Shown here piece after piece: positions 1 through 11,810 of a DNA stretch of 64,000 nt. The stretch lies in assembly GCA_963989385.1 (NCBI GenBank), contig OZ022503.1, forward strand, positions 64,516,123-64,580,122. Reading direction: 5' to 3'. The translations under genes and the position numbers were made by a program. The notes under the pieces were generated by a model. The model was given only the letters and a program-made list of their open reading frames with translations, was not told the origin of the DNA and ran no database searches. The stretch is from Ctena decussata. Taxonomy: Eukaryota > Mollusca > Bivalvia > Lucinida > Lucinidae. Within the stretch, counting starts at the first letter, position 1; every line of letters begins with the position of its first letter.

Positions 1-1120
1 CAGCTGTAGACATCCACAATTCTTTAAAATTGAAAAAAAAATATTAGCCCTACATTTCAGACAGCCTTTCTAACAGCACGTGAGAATGCATATAATTAGA
101 TAAAGCCTGTCGTACAACGACACAAGAAATTTACATGGATATTTCAGATTAAACTTTTGAATGACGTTATGTATCGCCTGTGAGTGTACATATGAGCGTG
201 TCACGTCAAAATAGATCGTTGCGGCATGTGCAAACAGGGAGCACTGGGAGCGAAGATTCTGATCACCAATTTTGGTGTATGGAAATCCACCGAAATTGCT
301 CAAAGTGATCAGAATCTTCGCTTTAAGCATATAGAATCTACAAATTCTGGAGAATCTATAAAGGAATAAGTAAAGACAGCAATCTGTCTGTGCAGCTGCT
401 TTGAGGCTGATATGGATACATGCAGTTGCTATTTGCAATGGTCTATGGTTCCTTTTCACGTGATTCTACACATACGATCTCTTCGCTGACATGAATTGAC
501 ATTTGGGAATAGAGTTTCAAAGAAACAATGTTCACAATGAGCGTTTGCTGGAAATAATATGTCAAGTGAGACGGACGTTAAATAAGCAACAAGACTGACA
601 TGTAATCAAAGATTGACTAAATATGGGTGAGCATGCAACATTACACTTCAGATCAGAAATGTAACATTTTCAGGATTAGAACTTAAATACTAAGAGAAAG
701 GAGAATCACTTGGAATAAAGAGAAAAGCAAAAGTTTGAATAAAACAGACTAGCTGCCAGAAATTGAAGTTTGCAAAAGCATTGTAACTAGCTTTTAACAG
801 ATATTTAGAAAAGTGTCTATGCCTATAGCATAGCCACTATCGATTTTAATGACAGGGTATCAGTAAGTGACATTTTCGGTCGGTGCAAAATAGGTCCATT
901 TCCATTTAATTTAATTTTTATTGATTTATAATCTTTTTACTTTAAATCTACTTTGGTAAATTTTGTTAAAAGTATGCTCTGTTTTGTAATAAGAACATTA
1001 TTTTTTCGTTTAGATGTAAAGCTGATTAATTACCACACCCACTTTTCAGTTTTCAGCTGTAGACTATCTTCCAGTATACTACTTAACTTAGCATGCAATA
1101 CCTGCACAATTTGTGTAACG
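1..1120. other. Intergenic DNA with one hairpin
   Basis: No gene is supported here. The 129-codon minus-strand frame at 70-459 has no recognisable domain or signal peptide and runs through a hairpin, so I treat it as chance. The hairpin at 249-322 has arms beginning AGCGAAGATTCTGATCAC and returning as GTGATCAGAATCTTCGCT, with a second short pairing inside. A stretch at about 1020-1075 (TTTTCAGCTGTAGACTATC) recurs in diverged form at 48827-48862, so part of this region is repeat-derived. Confidence 0.5.
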
Positions 1121-1127
1121 GAATGTA

Positions 1128-1198
1128 GATAGATAGATAGATAGATAGATTCTCCACTGCCGATTATCGGACTCTCCACTGCCGATTATCGTGAGTTA
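1128..1198. repeat. GATA microsatellite and 24 bp tandem duplication
   Basis: About six tetranucleotide units (GATA/TAGA) are followed directly by two copies of a 24 bp sequence beginning TCTCCACTGCCGATTATCG. This is simple-sequence DNA with no coding potential. Confidence 0.85.
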
Positions 1199-1199
1199 A

Positions 1200-3150
1200 G
1201 AGTGACATTTCAATGAGAGTTCTTGGATTATGTTGAAATTTTCGTTTTTATGAGTTTAAAAAGAAAATATACATTACAACAATCGGAGGTATTCGAATGC
1301 CCATAGTCTCGCGATGTTTCCTACTATCAATCACCAGAAATAATTTGTGTTTGCGTTTTTTTTTTGTCTTGGTCGGCATCTGTCGGCTGGGGTATGTCCC
1401 AGGTTATACAACCATAAGACGTACGTCTTCAACATATTTGACCGACTTAATAATTTCGGATTTTTCTGATTTCTAAGACGTACTAGGCAGTCATGTTTAA
1501 ACAAAATGGATAACAGACAGTAGGCTAGTGTCATTTTATACGTAATAATCGGTTTATGTCATCCATTTACAGTTTTGTAATGAGAAGGTTGCGTTTTTGG
1601 TAAATCTTAAGCGTACAAAATGCCACAAATAATTAATTATTTACATTAAGCTTAGACTGAATATCACTACGTAAAAGCAAAGCTTTTGCCAACTTTAAAA
1701 AGGGATTATATGGCCGAAAGAGCCAGCTTGTCACTGACCATTTGATTTGGATGCTTAATAATTGTTATTCTCACAGTCAGAAGAAACATTCTTTATCATT
1801 TAACAGTTTATATAATATTTTAATGTAAATATCTTACTTGTACATACTTTTTATCCTTCTTAAAGTCTCTCGTAACTCAAAATGAGTGATTTTGTACATC
1901 TCACGTGTGTGTTTAAACGTGTATATGTATATTATGTGTACAAAAGTGAGACTCTAGTAAATTGTCTGTCTGTCTGTCTTTCATTTGATGCTGGGCACTT
2001 CGGCCACCTACTGAACTCTAAACGGGCGCGTGAACAGGGTCTAATAACCTTCTTTATGAATGAAACATGAAACACTGTAAAATGCATTCGAATGTATCTT
2101 TAAATGTTAATGGTAAAGGGATCTCGTGGCCTTGTGGCCGTAGGTACAGTAGGTTGTTATAGGTCCTCTGTAGCTGAGACGCACCGTATGAAATAATGGG
2201 CCAAATTCACTCTTTTCGCTGCTTATAAACCTTTCGGGTTCGAATCCGGTGTCCACTTACTGCTGGATCGACAGCAATAATCTGAATAATCTTACCACTC
2301 AACCATGACACCTCTAATCTTTTCGACATTAGGTGTAACGTATATTAGAACAACTCTTTGATTTTTTTTCGTTATTTCTACAAAGGGGAACATCAATTGT
2401 GACTTCCCGTTGCTTCGCTGGAAAACGATTCCCATCCGAAGGGGCTCTACTTATTGAAAAGAGAGAAAAATGTGAAAATGGCAGAGCTGGTTCCCCTGAA
2501 AGTGTACCAATCACCTTAAATGGTCTAATGAACTCGCTTGGATCAAACAGTTTAAGTCTCATCTCCAAGTTAATTCGGAACTCTATCATAATAGATAAAA
2601 CAATAGAATGACCAAGTTATATCAGGATAACTATGTCAGACCACATTGCTTATGCATGACATCGCTGATTTATATAAGCTTTTTAAGTCTGTTGTTTTTG
2701 TCTCATAGCTAAGAAGTATTAGTTTACCATACTTTGTAATAGAGACAAACTGGCCGCTAGTAACTTTGTTAAGGGGGCGTCTTGTAATGTAGGACAGCGA
2801 CCTGTTCGATTATTTACCCACGGAAAGACGCGTTCGAGCGACGATTTAAGCATTACATCGAGTATTTACGCATTGAACGTTTGGTCATTTTGGTTAAGTA
2901 AACTTCAAATAAGACCATTTAAAGCCCTTTTTGTATAGTTAACTCTGTTTTTTTTTCACTCCTACTGAACTTGAAAAATTGTTAATACAATGCATTACTG
3001 TTATTAAGATTATTCAATTAAGCCTTTAAAAAGCCTACGAAAGATCTGTTAGATATTTGTCGTTAGGAAAAAAACTCGTGTGAGGTATTAAATAAACTAT
3101 AGTAAAGAGATTTTCATGCAACTAGCTTTTCGTCTTACAATTTTATCATA
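1200..3150. other. Intergenic, no supported gene
   Basis: Only short frames without domains occur on either strand. A TGTC/TCTG microsatellite lies near 1963-1980. The opposite-strand frames at 2329-2611 overlap each other and show no codon bias, so they are probably shadows. Nothing else is recognised. Confidence 0.4.
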
Positions 3151-3156
3151 CTGGGA

Positions 3157-3450
3157 CCGTATTCATAAAGCCACTTAAGTCGTTGCTATGCGGTTGCTAA
3201 GGCTAAATTTCTATAAAGGAGATTCCCTACAACTATGAAATTTGCTCTGGAGGAACAGTCTTCCATTGCTAAGGCTAAATTTCTATAAAGGAGATTCCCT
3301 ACAACTATGAAATTTGGTCTGGAGGAACAGTCTTTGGAAGACTGTTCCTCCAGAGCAAATTTCATAGTTGTAGGGAATCTCCTTTATAGAAATTTAGCCT
3401 TAGCAACAGCATAGCAACCACTTAAGTCGTTTCATAAATATGGCCCCTGG
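3157..3450. mobile_element. Foldback MITE, 'CATAAAGCCACTTAAG' family, copy 1
   Basis: The left arm reads CGTATTCATAAAGCCACTT and contains GAGATTCCCTACAACTATG and CTGGAGGAACAGTCTT. The right arm is its reverse complement and ends at ATAAATATGGCCCCTGG. About 70 bp of the left arm is tandemly duplicated (3191-3270 and 3266-3335), so this copy has one right arm and nearly two left arms. Related copies are at 38596-38813, 48377-49306 (split) and 54787-55363 (split). There is no ORF, so it is non-autonomous. Confidence 0.85.
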
Positions 3451-3459
3451 TTCTAACAA

Positions 3460-4240
3460 AACCTATTGATTCAATAGGAAGGATCTTTGAAAGAGACGAA
3501 TCCCTTTATTTTGCTTGTAAGAATTTTTTTCACAACCGAAGAACACAGAAAGAATACTTTAAGGTCTTGCTAAAAGATTTGTGGGGCTCTAACATTGCTT
3601 CTGGACAATATTAACATTAGATTTGGCACTAAATTATACAGACAAACAGTACCAGGCATTACGAGATGGGCAATAAATGCGCTCCCCTTATGTTAGATTT
3701 GTTTTTTATTTTGCTATGAAAGAGACGTCATGATGTCTCTTTCTGGGGATAAGAAAAACTTTCAACTCTACGTCTAGATATTAAATGATGTATTAAACAT
3801 TGATACTCGTAACACCTATTTTGACTGTATGGTCAATCAAATCTTTTTTACCAGTCAGAATTTCAGCTAAATAAAGCCAATTCTTCTGATACCGAGGCCA
3901 CACTGCCAGAGTTACGTTTAACTGTTTCAGAAGGTGTTGTTCTTTAAACAATTATGATAAACATGATGATTTGATTGAACGATTATACATTTTCTTTTTT
4001 CAGATGAAGATATTCCTCGGATTACACCTTTTAAGTATCTCAGCTTATTTGGTTTGCAATGATTTCTGGTTATGTTGCTGACTGTAATAAAAAAAATGCA
4101 AAGAAACCTCTAAGCTACCTGTATCACACCGTAAAGCTTTCTTCACAGTTTCATCGACGCCACTACGACCTGATATCAGTGACAAAGTGACAAAATTTGA
4201 TACGGACTAAAGCATTTTCTTAAGCAAGGCCTGTCGTAAC
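3460..4240. other. Intergenic, no supported gene
   Basis: AT-rich sequence with no frame of interest and no recognised repeat family. Confidence 0.35.
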
Positions 4241-4250
4241 ATGACTTTTA

Positions 4251-4502
4251 TTAGTTTAAACATATTTTATTGCCAAATAATCTATACAGCAACTGGGTTG
4301 GACCACAAGTTCTTACAACATTAATTACGGTCCTCCCCATATATTTGTATAATACAAAGTTACAGGCAATGGCATGAAAAATTAGACATACTATAAGTAA
4401 GGTGTAAATTCTATAGCGCTCAAACATACAATAGGAAAGATAGAAAACATGTACAAAGAAAGTAGCAACAACTAATCCAGTAAGCAGCATCCAGTCTAAC
4501 AT
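4251..4502 (-). CDS. Short hydrophobic ORF, unassigned
   Basis: An ATG at 4500-4502 opens an 83-codon frame. It has two hydrophobic stretches, roughly residues 5-25 and 33-52, separated by a Tyr/Arg-rich turn, and the second half is basic. AATAAA-like hexamers lie at and just after the stop, near 4240-4260, which is compatible with a transcript end. Upstream on the same strand, a pyrimidine-rich acceptor at 4651-4653 precedes 12 codons and a stop at 4612, so this ORF could instead be 3' UTR of a spliced gene. No family is recognised. It could be a chance frame. Confidence 0.2.
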   Translation of the reverse strand: MLDWMLLTGLVVATFFVHVFYLSYCMFERYRIYTLLIVCLIFHAIACNFVLYKYMGRTVINVVRTCGPTQLLYRLFGNKICLN

Positions 4503-4707
4503 CAACAACAGCCATTATGATATATCAGGCAGGTAAGGAGGGGAGGGGGGGGGGGGAATGGGTTGGGGAAGGAAATGGAACTGGTCTTTCTGTACCCTCG
4601 AACTGGTTCTTCTATTGTTGGGCAGACTCAGGTTTGGTATAGCTTTTCACCTGAAAGAAATAAATGAATGTAAGATTACAGCCTGATCATTAAATATATA
4701 AAATGTT

Positions 4708-5046
4708 TCATGGTGAAGGATAGCCAGATCGCTGAGCTGATAGTGACAAAACTAAATTTGAACGCAAATTAATTGATAAAACGTTTTGTCTCTTGATAAA
4801 CTGGTGCACATGACCGAAGAAGATAAAATTGTCCTTTATAGAAAGTGCATCGGAGCCATATAGTATGAAATGAACTCCTAGAGAATGAAATTTTCTGGTT
4901 GCTCGAAATAGGATTAGTCGTTCATTGCTATACCTTTCACATCTAAAAAAGTAATGTTCAGCATCTTCAATACTATTCCCACAGTCGCATATTGGTGAGT
5001 CTTTAAGATGGTTTTGATACAGATCGTTGTTAAGATTACATGACTT
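4708..5046 (-). pseudogene. Non-LTR retrotransposon C-terminal fragment
   Basis: A continuous frame of about 110 codons without an initiator Met runs from 5046 down to a TGA at 4708-4710. It carries a Cys-x-Cys-Gly ... Glu-Asp ... His-x4-Cys arrangement (ICDCG, then EDAEHYFFRCERY). This is the cysteine/histidine knuckle commonly found just after the reverse transcriptase of jockey/I-like LINEs, and the residues that follow (ILFRATRKFHSL) fit that tail. The frame is closed by stops upstream of 5046, so only the 3' end of an insertion remains. The zinc-ligand residues survive, which suggests a fairly recent truncated copy. Confidence 0.7.
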
Positions 5047-5135
5047 TTATGGTAGATAAGTGTAAAATAAACAAATATATTCTTAGTCGGAATGTTTTTC
5101 TGATCAATTTCACCCCTGGTTAACTATGTATCTAC

Positions 5136-5252
5136 AAGGGCTGTTACGAAACGAAAAAGAGTCAGTTACCAAACGACCTGATGACCAGGTCGTTTGGTAT
5201 CTATGACCCTTTCTCGTATTGTAACGGCTCTTTTTCGTTTCGTAACATCCTT
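5136..5252. mobile_element. Small foldback MITE
   Basis: The arms GCTGTTACGAAACGAAAAAG and CTTTTTCGTTTCGTAACA are inverted about 60 bp apart. A second inner inverted repeat, ACCAAACGACCTG / CAGGTCGTTTGGT, sits at the centre. It is about 117 bp long with no ORF. Confidence 0.8.
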
Positions 5253-5259
5253 TAGGAAA

Positions 5260-6650
5260 ATACTATCTCGTTATAAAATAACCCGATACCACATGAATGT
5301 TATGCGACAGACTGCATAATGTTCAACCCAATTACCTTTGGCGACTTTGCTGCAAACAGAACAATCGAGTGTGTGAGCCCCGGTATAACGTCCTACCAAC
5401 ATGAATTTAATGTTACCCCTTCATTAAGTGTGTGGCTACATCTTTATCTTTAAAGCCCTCTCTTTAAACAAAACCGACAATACTTTTGCTTCATGTTCTA
5501 CCAGGGTGGGGGTGGGGGCATTCATTATAGTAAAGAATATACGCTCCGAGAGTGCAGAGAGTGTCCTTCAAGATGTGTCCGTTTAGTAGAAGGCAAGCAA
5601 ATTAAGAAGTGTAATTGAAATTGCCCGTGGATGTGTGTTTTCACACCGTTACGGCTTTTCCTACATATCGTAGGAAGTGGAGCTCGATCTTGTGAGCCCT
5701 TGGCCTTACATCACTAGACCATGAATGCTCCTCAAACAGAAGAAAACAGTATTCAAGACTGATAACAACTCCGGATAAAACATGAAACACGGGTCCTGTT
5801 GTTCAAAGCTACCGACGTCGTTAGTTAACGAGACGTTACATTTTCAAACGTATTGTACGCAAAAACGCTGTCATTTTTTGCAAAACAAAAGTGGGGCGCC
5901 TTTGCAGAAAAAAACCCTCCTCATATATTTTCAGCAAAATATTATCATATTTGTGTACTTGAAAACATTACAAATCCTTGACTAACGTTAAGCTAACAAT
6001 ACACCGAACAACTGGGCTCAGGTATATTCACTTAATATGATAGTGTCTTTAGGGACAGAAATTCTGTTATCGAAGATAGATTAAAAGCATTACTGTGATT
6101 ATCAGTAATGTTGGGACAGTATACTTGAAAAACCAACTGTATTCAGTACAGGCTGGTCTTTATAGGAGAAACTTGATTTTGATATACTGCCAGTGTTTTT
6201 GGTAACCTCGCCAACTAGTGAAACCATTTTTTTTATATTTTAGGATAATTATAGGCATTGGTTAAGTGGTCCGAATTTGAAGGATAACTTAGGTCTTAGA
6301 GCAAGAGGAATAAACAAACAAAAATTTGTTTATACATCGCAGAGAGTAATTTCATCTCGAATGTATGGATTACATTAAATGTATTTATTGTACCAACCAG
6401 TTTTTCGACATTTTAAGTGACAAAAGTCTTAGCATCAGAAGCTAATAGTTTTCCAATCCCGAAGCTCTGAAACCGCTAGGAGTTGTTTATAGAGTTCTGA
6501 ACACGAACATGTCAAAACATTTGTAATACGACTCCGTATAAATGTCAGTGCGTGGGTACAACGTATGGCATACACTTGATAAAAGGTTTCAATATATGCT
6601 TTACTTCAAACAATATTTACCCATTTTACAAGCATATTTTGCAGCCTTTA
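5260..6650. other. Intergenic, no supported gene
   Basis: Low-complexity and AT-rich DNA. A short G-rich tract is at 5505-5520. No frame, RNA gene or repeat family is recognised. Confidence 0.35.
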
Positions 6651-6879
6651 AAGACCTCGTACTGACAAATACCTTTAGCCGCCACTAACCATATAGAATA
6701 TGGACATGACATAGCCAAGATGGGAAACGTCACGACCAAATTGACCACATCTTGGCGGGGAAGCAGTTTCGACCAGTCGTTAATATCCCAAGGACTTGGT
6801 GAGGAAGGAGTTTCGATCAGTCGTTAACATCCGTAGGACAAGCAGCTTTCCTGGAGCAGATAAAGGTATAACCAGGACA

Positions 6880-7960
6880 TGGTAATTGTGACAGTTTAGA
6901 TTCCTCTGAAGAAGACTAGCAGGCCAATTCAGACAAGACAGAGGTTTGACCTTGAGAAGCTAAGAGACCCGAATATGTAATACACACCTCAGGTAGGAAT
7001 TTTGGACCACTCATCAGTCTGATTGATGATGACATGGACACAGACTTTGGATACAACCAGTAAATCAGAAGTGTTTGACGCAGCTAGTGAGATACATAGG
7101 AAGAAGCGTCTAACAAAAAAGTCCTGGGTCACTAGAGATGCTCTTGAGCGTTGTGATTGAAAGGGGGTGGGGTGGGGGGAGTGGGTTGAAGAAGATGAGG
7201 TATGAAGGAATAGGAAAGCTATCGAGTATTCTGAAGGCTCTGAATAAAGGAAATATGGACTGGATAAGTATGCAGTGCGAGGAGATTGAAACTTGCCTGA
7301 TCAAAATCAACAGCAAGAGAGCATATCGAAAGAGGATATGCAAAGAATCGAACCTCAGAGAAACAGGGTAGATCCACAGTTGTCCAGGACAGAGCTGGGA
7401 AATGTTTAAGGGAAGAACAATTTGTTATCTACAGATGGACAGAATATTGCTGTGAAATATATTATCATGAGAGTTGTGGTTCAATGCAGTTCTGGACTGC
7501 AATCAGCACACAAACGAAGATCTATATCTGAGTTTTCATGAGGAAGTTGAGATTGAGAGAAGCACTGATACAAGCAAGTCCGCAGGCGCTGATACTAATA
7601 TCAGGGGCGTAACTAGGGGCAATTTCATAATACGCACAACCATGTTTTATTCTCTACTTCTTGAAGGGAAAATACGTATTTCAGCCTCTTTGGGAGTTGG
7701 TTTTGAAATCTTGTCTAATTTATAAAATTTCAGCATGCAAATATGCAGGTGCGTTTTGAAATTTTGTCAATTTTGACAAAATTTCAATACGCACTTGCAT
7801 ATTTGCCGCTTACGTAGCTACGCCCTTGAATATTATACAAGCAGAACCAGCAGAACCTGTTCGATGACGTTTGAACAAGGGTCTACAAGAAGAGCTGGAG
7901 ATCAGGTGAATGGCCCACCCCATGGACATACCATATAAAACAACTGCAATAGAGTTCATG
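6880..7960 (+). pseudogene. LINE fragment (endonuclease-RT linker), MITE-split
   Basis: Broken frames match the segment before the reverse transcriptase palm of a LINE family common in bivalves. They include FDLEKLRDP near 6950, KKSWVTRDALERCD near 7120, ALNKGNMDWISMQCEEIETC at about 7240-7295, SKRAY near 7315, then NAVLDCNQHTNEDL and EEVEIE near 7480-7555 and KSAGADTN near 7578. After the MITE at 7602-7828 the same element continues with SWRSGEWPTPWT near 7887-7925. Stops and frameshifts are frequent, so it is dead. RT-palm and C-terminal pieces of the same family lie at 25775-26166, 9690-10180 and 28800-29126. Confidence 0.7.
7602..7828. mobile_element. 227 bp MITE with AATAT target duplication
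   Basis: The termini CAGGGGCGTAACTA and TAGCTACGCCCTTG are inverted repeats. AATAT is duplicated directly on both sides (7597-7601 and 7829-7833). Near the centre, a perfect inverted repeat (AAATTTTGTCAATTTTGACA) sits between TGCGTTTTG and CAATACGCA. It lies inside the decayed LINE at 6880-7960 and so is younger than it. Confidence 0.85.
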
Positions 7961-7969
7961 TTTGGTTTA

Positions 7970-9110
7970 TAGGCCCTGTCTTGCAGATGACGGACTTCTT
8001 TCTCATAATTATTTAATTAAAATTTTACGATCAAACAACTACTTCAAGCTATTAGTCGAAGCTTCAGAAAAAATCAAGTTGTATGAATACATCTCAGTGC
8101 TGCAGCCGCCATTGTAACAAGAGAGAAAACGTTAACAGAAAAGCATTAGCCTCCTTGATAGGTGAATCCAATCCCCAATGTAATTGTCTTCATTGCTTTA
8201 GTCGCAAAGATCATAAAGTAAAGTAAAAAGATAGGCAATGATCAGAAATTAGTACAATCAAATCCCATATCCCGCTCTCAAAACCAATAGGGAAAGAAGA
8301 ACACACACACATACGGAAACATGCCTGCAGAAGTTTATTAGCGGGAAAATAAAAGATCTCTCTCTCCGATCAAATTCCGTACTTCAAAGGTGTCTGCATG
8401 TAAGAAGTGAGATGTATGCTTTAGGATAGGAGTGACCTCCCTTGGATTTCTATCCACTCACTTAAAAGAAACAAGATTTAACATAAGTTTTGTGTCTTAA
8501 AGAAAATCTCCGTCGACATAACTGACAGTTAATTAAAGCCAGCCTCAATAAGACTTTAAGCATTAACCCATTCATGCCTAGTGTCCCATAACAGGGACAG
8601 TAGCAAACAGTGCACAGACCCACATCAGATGCCGCGTTTGCAAATTTAGTTATTTATTTTCATTTTTGGTGCTTAGATGAAATGCAATAGAATAACAATA
8701 ATGCTGCTATAGGTTTAAATTTTTAATATGCAATGTCGCTCATCTCAGTTCCAAATAAAAAAGGGTTCGCATTGTATCGAGGCCCCTCCTTAGTCATCAA
8801 TGAGCTTTTACAGTAAAACATATAAAATCATAAAACTATGACGAAACAAAGCTGAGATCTCGGATGTTCTCTGAAGCCAGTGTAAGAAGAAACCAATATG
8901 CAGACCACGATGAGCCAGCCAAAGATATCAGTGCAGTGGTCAGGCGCCAATATTCTGATTCCGATGTATGCTGAATCGGTCGCCATTTCGTTTAAGGGTA
9001 ATAAAGTTGCCAACTGTGATTCAGGCACTGCATATAGATATGCATTTGCAGTGGTGCTTAGAAAATTTAGAATGTGATATTTTCTGGGTAAACCCTCTGA
9101 CAATAAAGAG
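7970..9110. other. Intergenic with repeat scraps
   Basis: A block at about 8222-8300 (GATAGGCAATGAT, then CCCATATCCCGC) recurs at 49590-49680, so it is a dispersed repeat. TTAACCCATTCATGCCTAGT at 8563-8582 looks like one terminus of a TTAA-targeting DNA element, but I found no matching second end. The 98-codon minus-strand frame at 8828-9124 has no recognised domain. Confidence 0.4.
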
Positions 9111-9117
9111 AAATGGT

Positions 9118-10660
9118 TGTTCATATACCGCAGCTAAAATAATCTAATATTGTATCATATTTCAAATGATTGAATGGCGCTCCACAGTTCGCTTTATTAA
9201 ATTCATTAGGTGCATACAGCAAATCTGAATATGATATTAGCTGTATTCTTCATAAACCTCTAAAAGGCTATCCAGAGTTCAACTATTTAGTTTCATGCAG
9301 ATTTACAAGGAAATGACGTATTCAAATATGTGTCAGTCCCAAGGCAACACTGGTTTAGAAGTCTTCTGAAACATTACAGCTGGTCCAATCTGCAGACCTC
9401 GTAGTTTCCGTTCCGTTTACAGGATTTACATTTCTCAACTAATTCCGTTTGGATAAAATCGGCAAATTCATATTTTGATAATTCGATACACCTCCTTTGT
9501 TTCCTGTACTCTCCAAGAAGACAAATCACTCAACGGTAGCAAATCAGCACATTGTCGTTGCTGCAATATGCATGCACTTATTTAAGATATTTGTCAGCGT
9601 TATTTGTTATATTTTAAAAAAGAATCAAGCTGTCTATCAATGTATCGCTTTCAGGTCACGCGATCTACAGATGTGAACTTGTGACAGAGTTAGAAAAAAG
9701 AACATACGCCTTTGAGATTAAATGCTATCTCGCACAACGGCCATATAACTTTAGAGGATATTTGCAGGGAGATCCAAACAGCCATTGGCGAATGTAACGA
9801 ACTCCTGAGCATGGCCAAGGAATGGAAACTTAGGTGGTCTGGTCGCATCTCCAGGTATTCTGGCTTGCCTAAGACGATCCTACAGGGCAAAGTGAAATTA
9901 ATTAATGAGACGAAGCAGACAGACACAGACTGGGGTAATAAGGCATTAAAAATGCACAAGGCTATACAATGCCAGCACAACTAGGGCAGCTGAGAACAGG
10001 ACTAGGTGGAAGAAAGGGATAGTTGCAAAGTCATCTCTGTTTCCCAATAACCTTGCAGGTTTATGGGATAAAAGAGAATAGATTATAGTAGAGAACTAGG
10101 TGTTAGGTGGTAGAAGCTTTGCTTCTTTCGCTGAGTGCTGGTGGTCGGACATGTGCTCAACTGCCATGAAACGAGAGCTATATGAGCCGCGACACGAGAA
10201 AACAGAACAGTGGTTGTGCGCCCAGCGCAGAATCAGATTAGCCTTGGCATTCGCCCAGTCTGATCAGAGTCTTCGCTGTCCGCATGGAGGTAGCTTAGAA
10301 CCTTAGCTACTCTTAAAACACTAAGCGAAGAGTCTGATTAGACTGGGCAGATACCCAGGCTGATCTGAGTCTGCACTGGACGCACAACAACTTTGTTGGC
10401 TTTTTCGTGTCGCGGCTCAATTATATATTCGCCCGAGTACCGATGACAGCAGCAATGACTCTGTTTTCTCTTGGTCACGTGTCCTTTTGACTGAAACTGG
10501 CAATATGTTTCGCGTGCACTTTTGGTGTAACTTGTATGTTTGGTAATGAACAGCTGCAGAACTCAGGGAAAGGACTGTGCAAAAATTGATTTAAGCCCTC
10601 CAGTACTTATAACTGACCATTCCAAGGCGGTGCTTTTGTGATGGTTTTCTATCATTGTCA
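9118..10660 (+). pseudogene. Decayed LINE 3' end, copy A (split by MITE)
   Basis: The peptide pieces ELEKRTYAFEIKCY (near 9690), EIQTAIGECNELLSMAKEWK, LRWSGRISRYSGLPKTILQG (near 9828-9890) and AENRTRWKKGIVAKSS (near 9990-10035) are in the order of the LINE C-terminal domain that follows the RT. They are spread over different frames with stops. A palindromic MITE (10183-10420) interrupts the 3' UTR. The UTR resumes and reaches a tail module, ATTGATTTAAGCCC ... CCATTCCAAGGCGGT, at 10587-10632. The whole span is homologous to 28207-29126 plus 33111-33640. Confidence 0.7.
10183..10420. mobile_element. Palindromic MITE 'TGAGCCGCGACACGA', copy 1
   Basis: This is an almost fully self-complementary element of about 238 bp with ends TGAGCCGCGACACGA and TCGTGTCGCGGCTCA. 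The inner arms carry GCGCCCAGCGCAGA, TCGCCCAGTCTGATCAGAGT and their complements around a short unpaired loop near AGCTTAGAACCTTAGCTAC. There is no ORF. Seven more copies lie in the window. A transcript would fold into a single long hairpin. Confidence 0.9.
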
Positions 10661-10689
10661 CTGTCCATCAGTTTCTACTACTTTTTTCT

Positions 10690-11345
10690 CTTTTGCTCAC
10701 CTGAGGCGAATGCTCCGGGGTTCAGAGTGTGTTGTCTGTGTGTGTGTGTGTGTGGGGGGGGGCATCGTCCGTCGTCGTCGTCCATCAACATTTTCAAACG
10801 CTTCTCCTCGAAACCACTGGGCCATTTGTAATCAAATTTTTATAGGCCTCCAGGGGTTTGGGGAACGAAAGTCTGTTCAAACGGTCAAGGACACATGACC
10901 AACATCTCCACCACGCCCATATATGGTAAAAACTTTTAGAAATCTTCTCCAGAACCAGTTGAACGATGGTCTTGAAACTTGGTACCTGTATGTATCATCG
11001 GGTACTCACATACTACCAGAATTGTTCAAATGATGACCTTGGGTTCACCTTGACCTTTTTATGGCACTTTTTTTGTGTGTTTTTATATGGAAAAAATGAT
11101 AGAACATATGAGTTCATGGAAATTTTGGCATACAAATTGGTATATACAGTCATCAAAAGGAGTACATAAAGATTTCTGAGTACCAGCGGTCAAAGTCATT
11201 CTTTGACCGTTGACCAAGGTCTCTCATATTTCGAAAATGTCAAGCATCTAAAAAGCCATTGGGCCAGTTGTAATCCACGATCCAAGATGGTTGCCTTCTT
11301 ACATTAGCTCAGAAGATACGTCAGCTCAGGAGAACAATCCAGGAC
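10690..11345 (+). repeat. Mollusc-type 'GCTCACCTGAGG' repeat
   Basis: It begins TTTTGCTCACCTGAGG, followed by a GT microsatellite, a G run, CGTCCGTCGTCG, and then stretches such as AACGCTTCTCCTCGAAACC and TTGAACGATGGTCTTGAAAC that repeat in diverged form. A related, longer element is at 40758-42472. The open frames inside it are by-products of low stop density. Confidence 0.5.
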
Positions 11346-11375
11346 CTCAAAGGAAAAACCATCTCACAGCAGAAT

Positions 11376-11576
11376 TGAGCCGCGACACGAGAAAACCAAC
11401 AAAGTAGCATTTGCGCCTAGTGGTGACTCAGCGGCCCAGTCTGATCAGGGTCGTCACTAAGCGCTTAAAGGGTAGCGACAGCGAAGACTATGACCAGACT
11501 GGGCAGATGCCTATGCTGATCTAACTCTTCGCTGGACGCACATACCACTTTATTGGTTTTGTCGTAGCGCGGCTCA
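11376..11576. mobile_element. Palindromic MITE, copy 2 (shortened)
   Basis: It has the same termini as copy 1 (TGAGCCGCGACACGAG ... GCGGCTCA) but is about 200 bp long. The right terminus reads GTCGTAGCGC, a diverged form of the usual GTCGTGTCGC. Confidence 0.9.
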
Positions 11577-11810
11577 ATTTATGTTTACATGTTTTTTGCT
11601 GTAAAATCCTTGAGACTTAATTTTGCACTGTGAGATATTACATATACATGAACATGTAGTAATATGGAAAAGACATACAAAGTTTGAAAATTTTCACAGT
11701 TTATTGAAAGTTCAGAAAGCCGCAGACGTGCACGACAATATCAAAGAATGAATGAAAAAAATATATGTACATGAAATGACATGTGTCATGTGATTTCCCA
11801 GAAGGAACAG

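Noticed and set aside
70..459. 129-codon minus-strand frame
   Set aside because: No domain, no signal peptide, overlaps a hairpin; length is within what chance gives in this much AT-rich DNA.
4612..4650. Tiny 3' exon VKSYTKPESAQQ-stop after a pyrimidine-rich acceptor (minus strand)
   Set aside because: Only 12 codons and no upstream exon found; a LINE fragment lies 60 bp upstream. Kept as a remark under the 4251-4502 ORF.
8563..8582. piggyBac-type terminus (TTAACCC...)
   Set aside because: Only one end was found; no matching inverted end within several kb.
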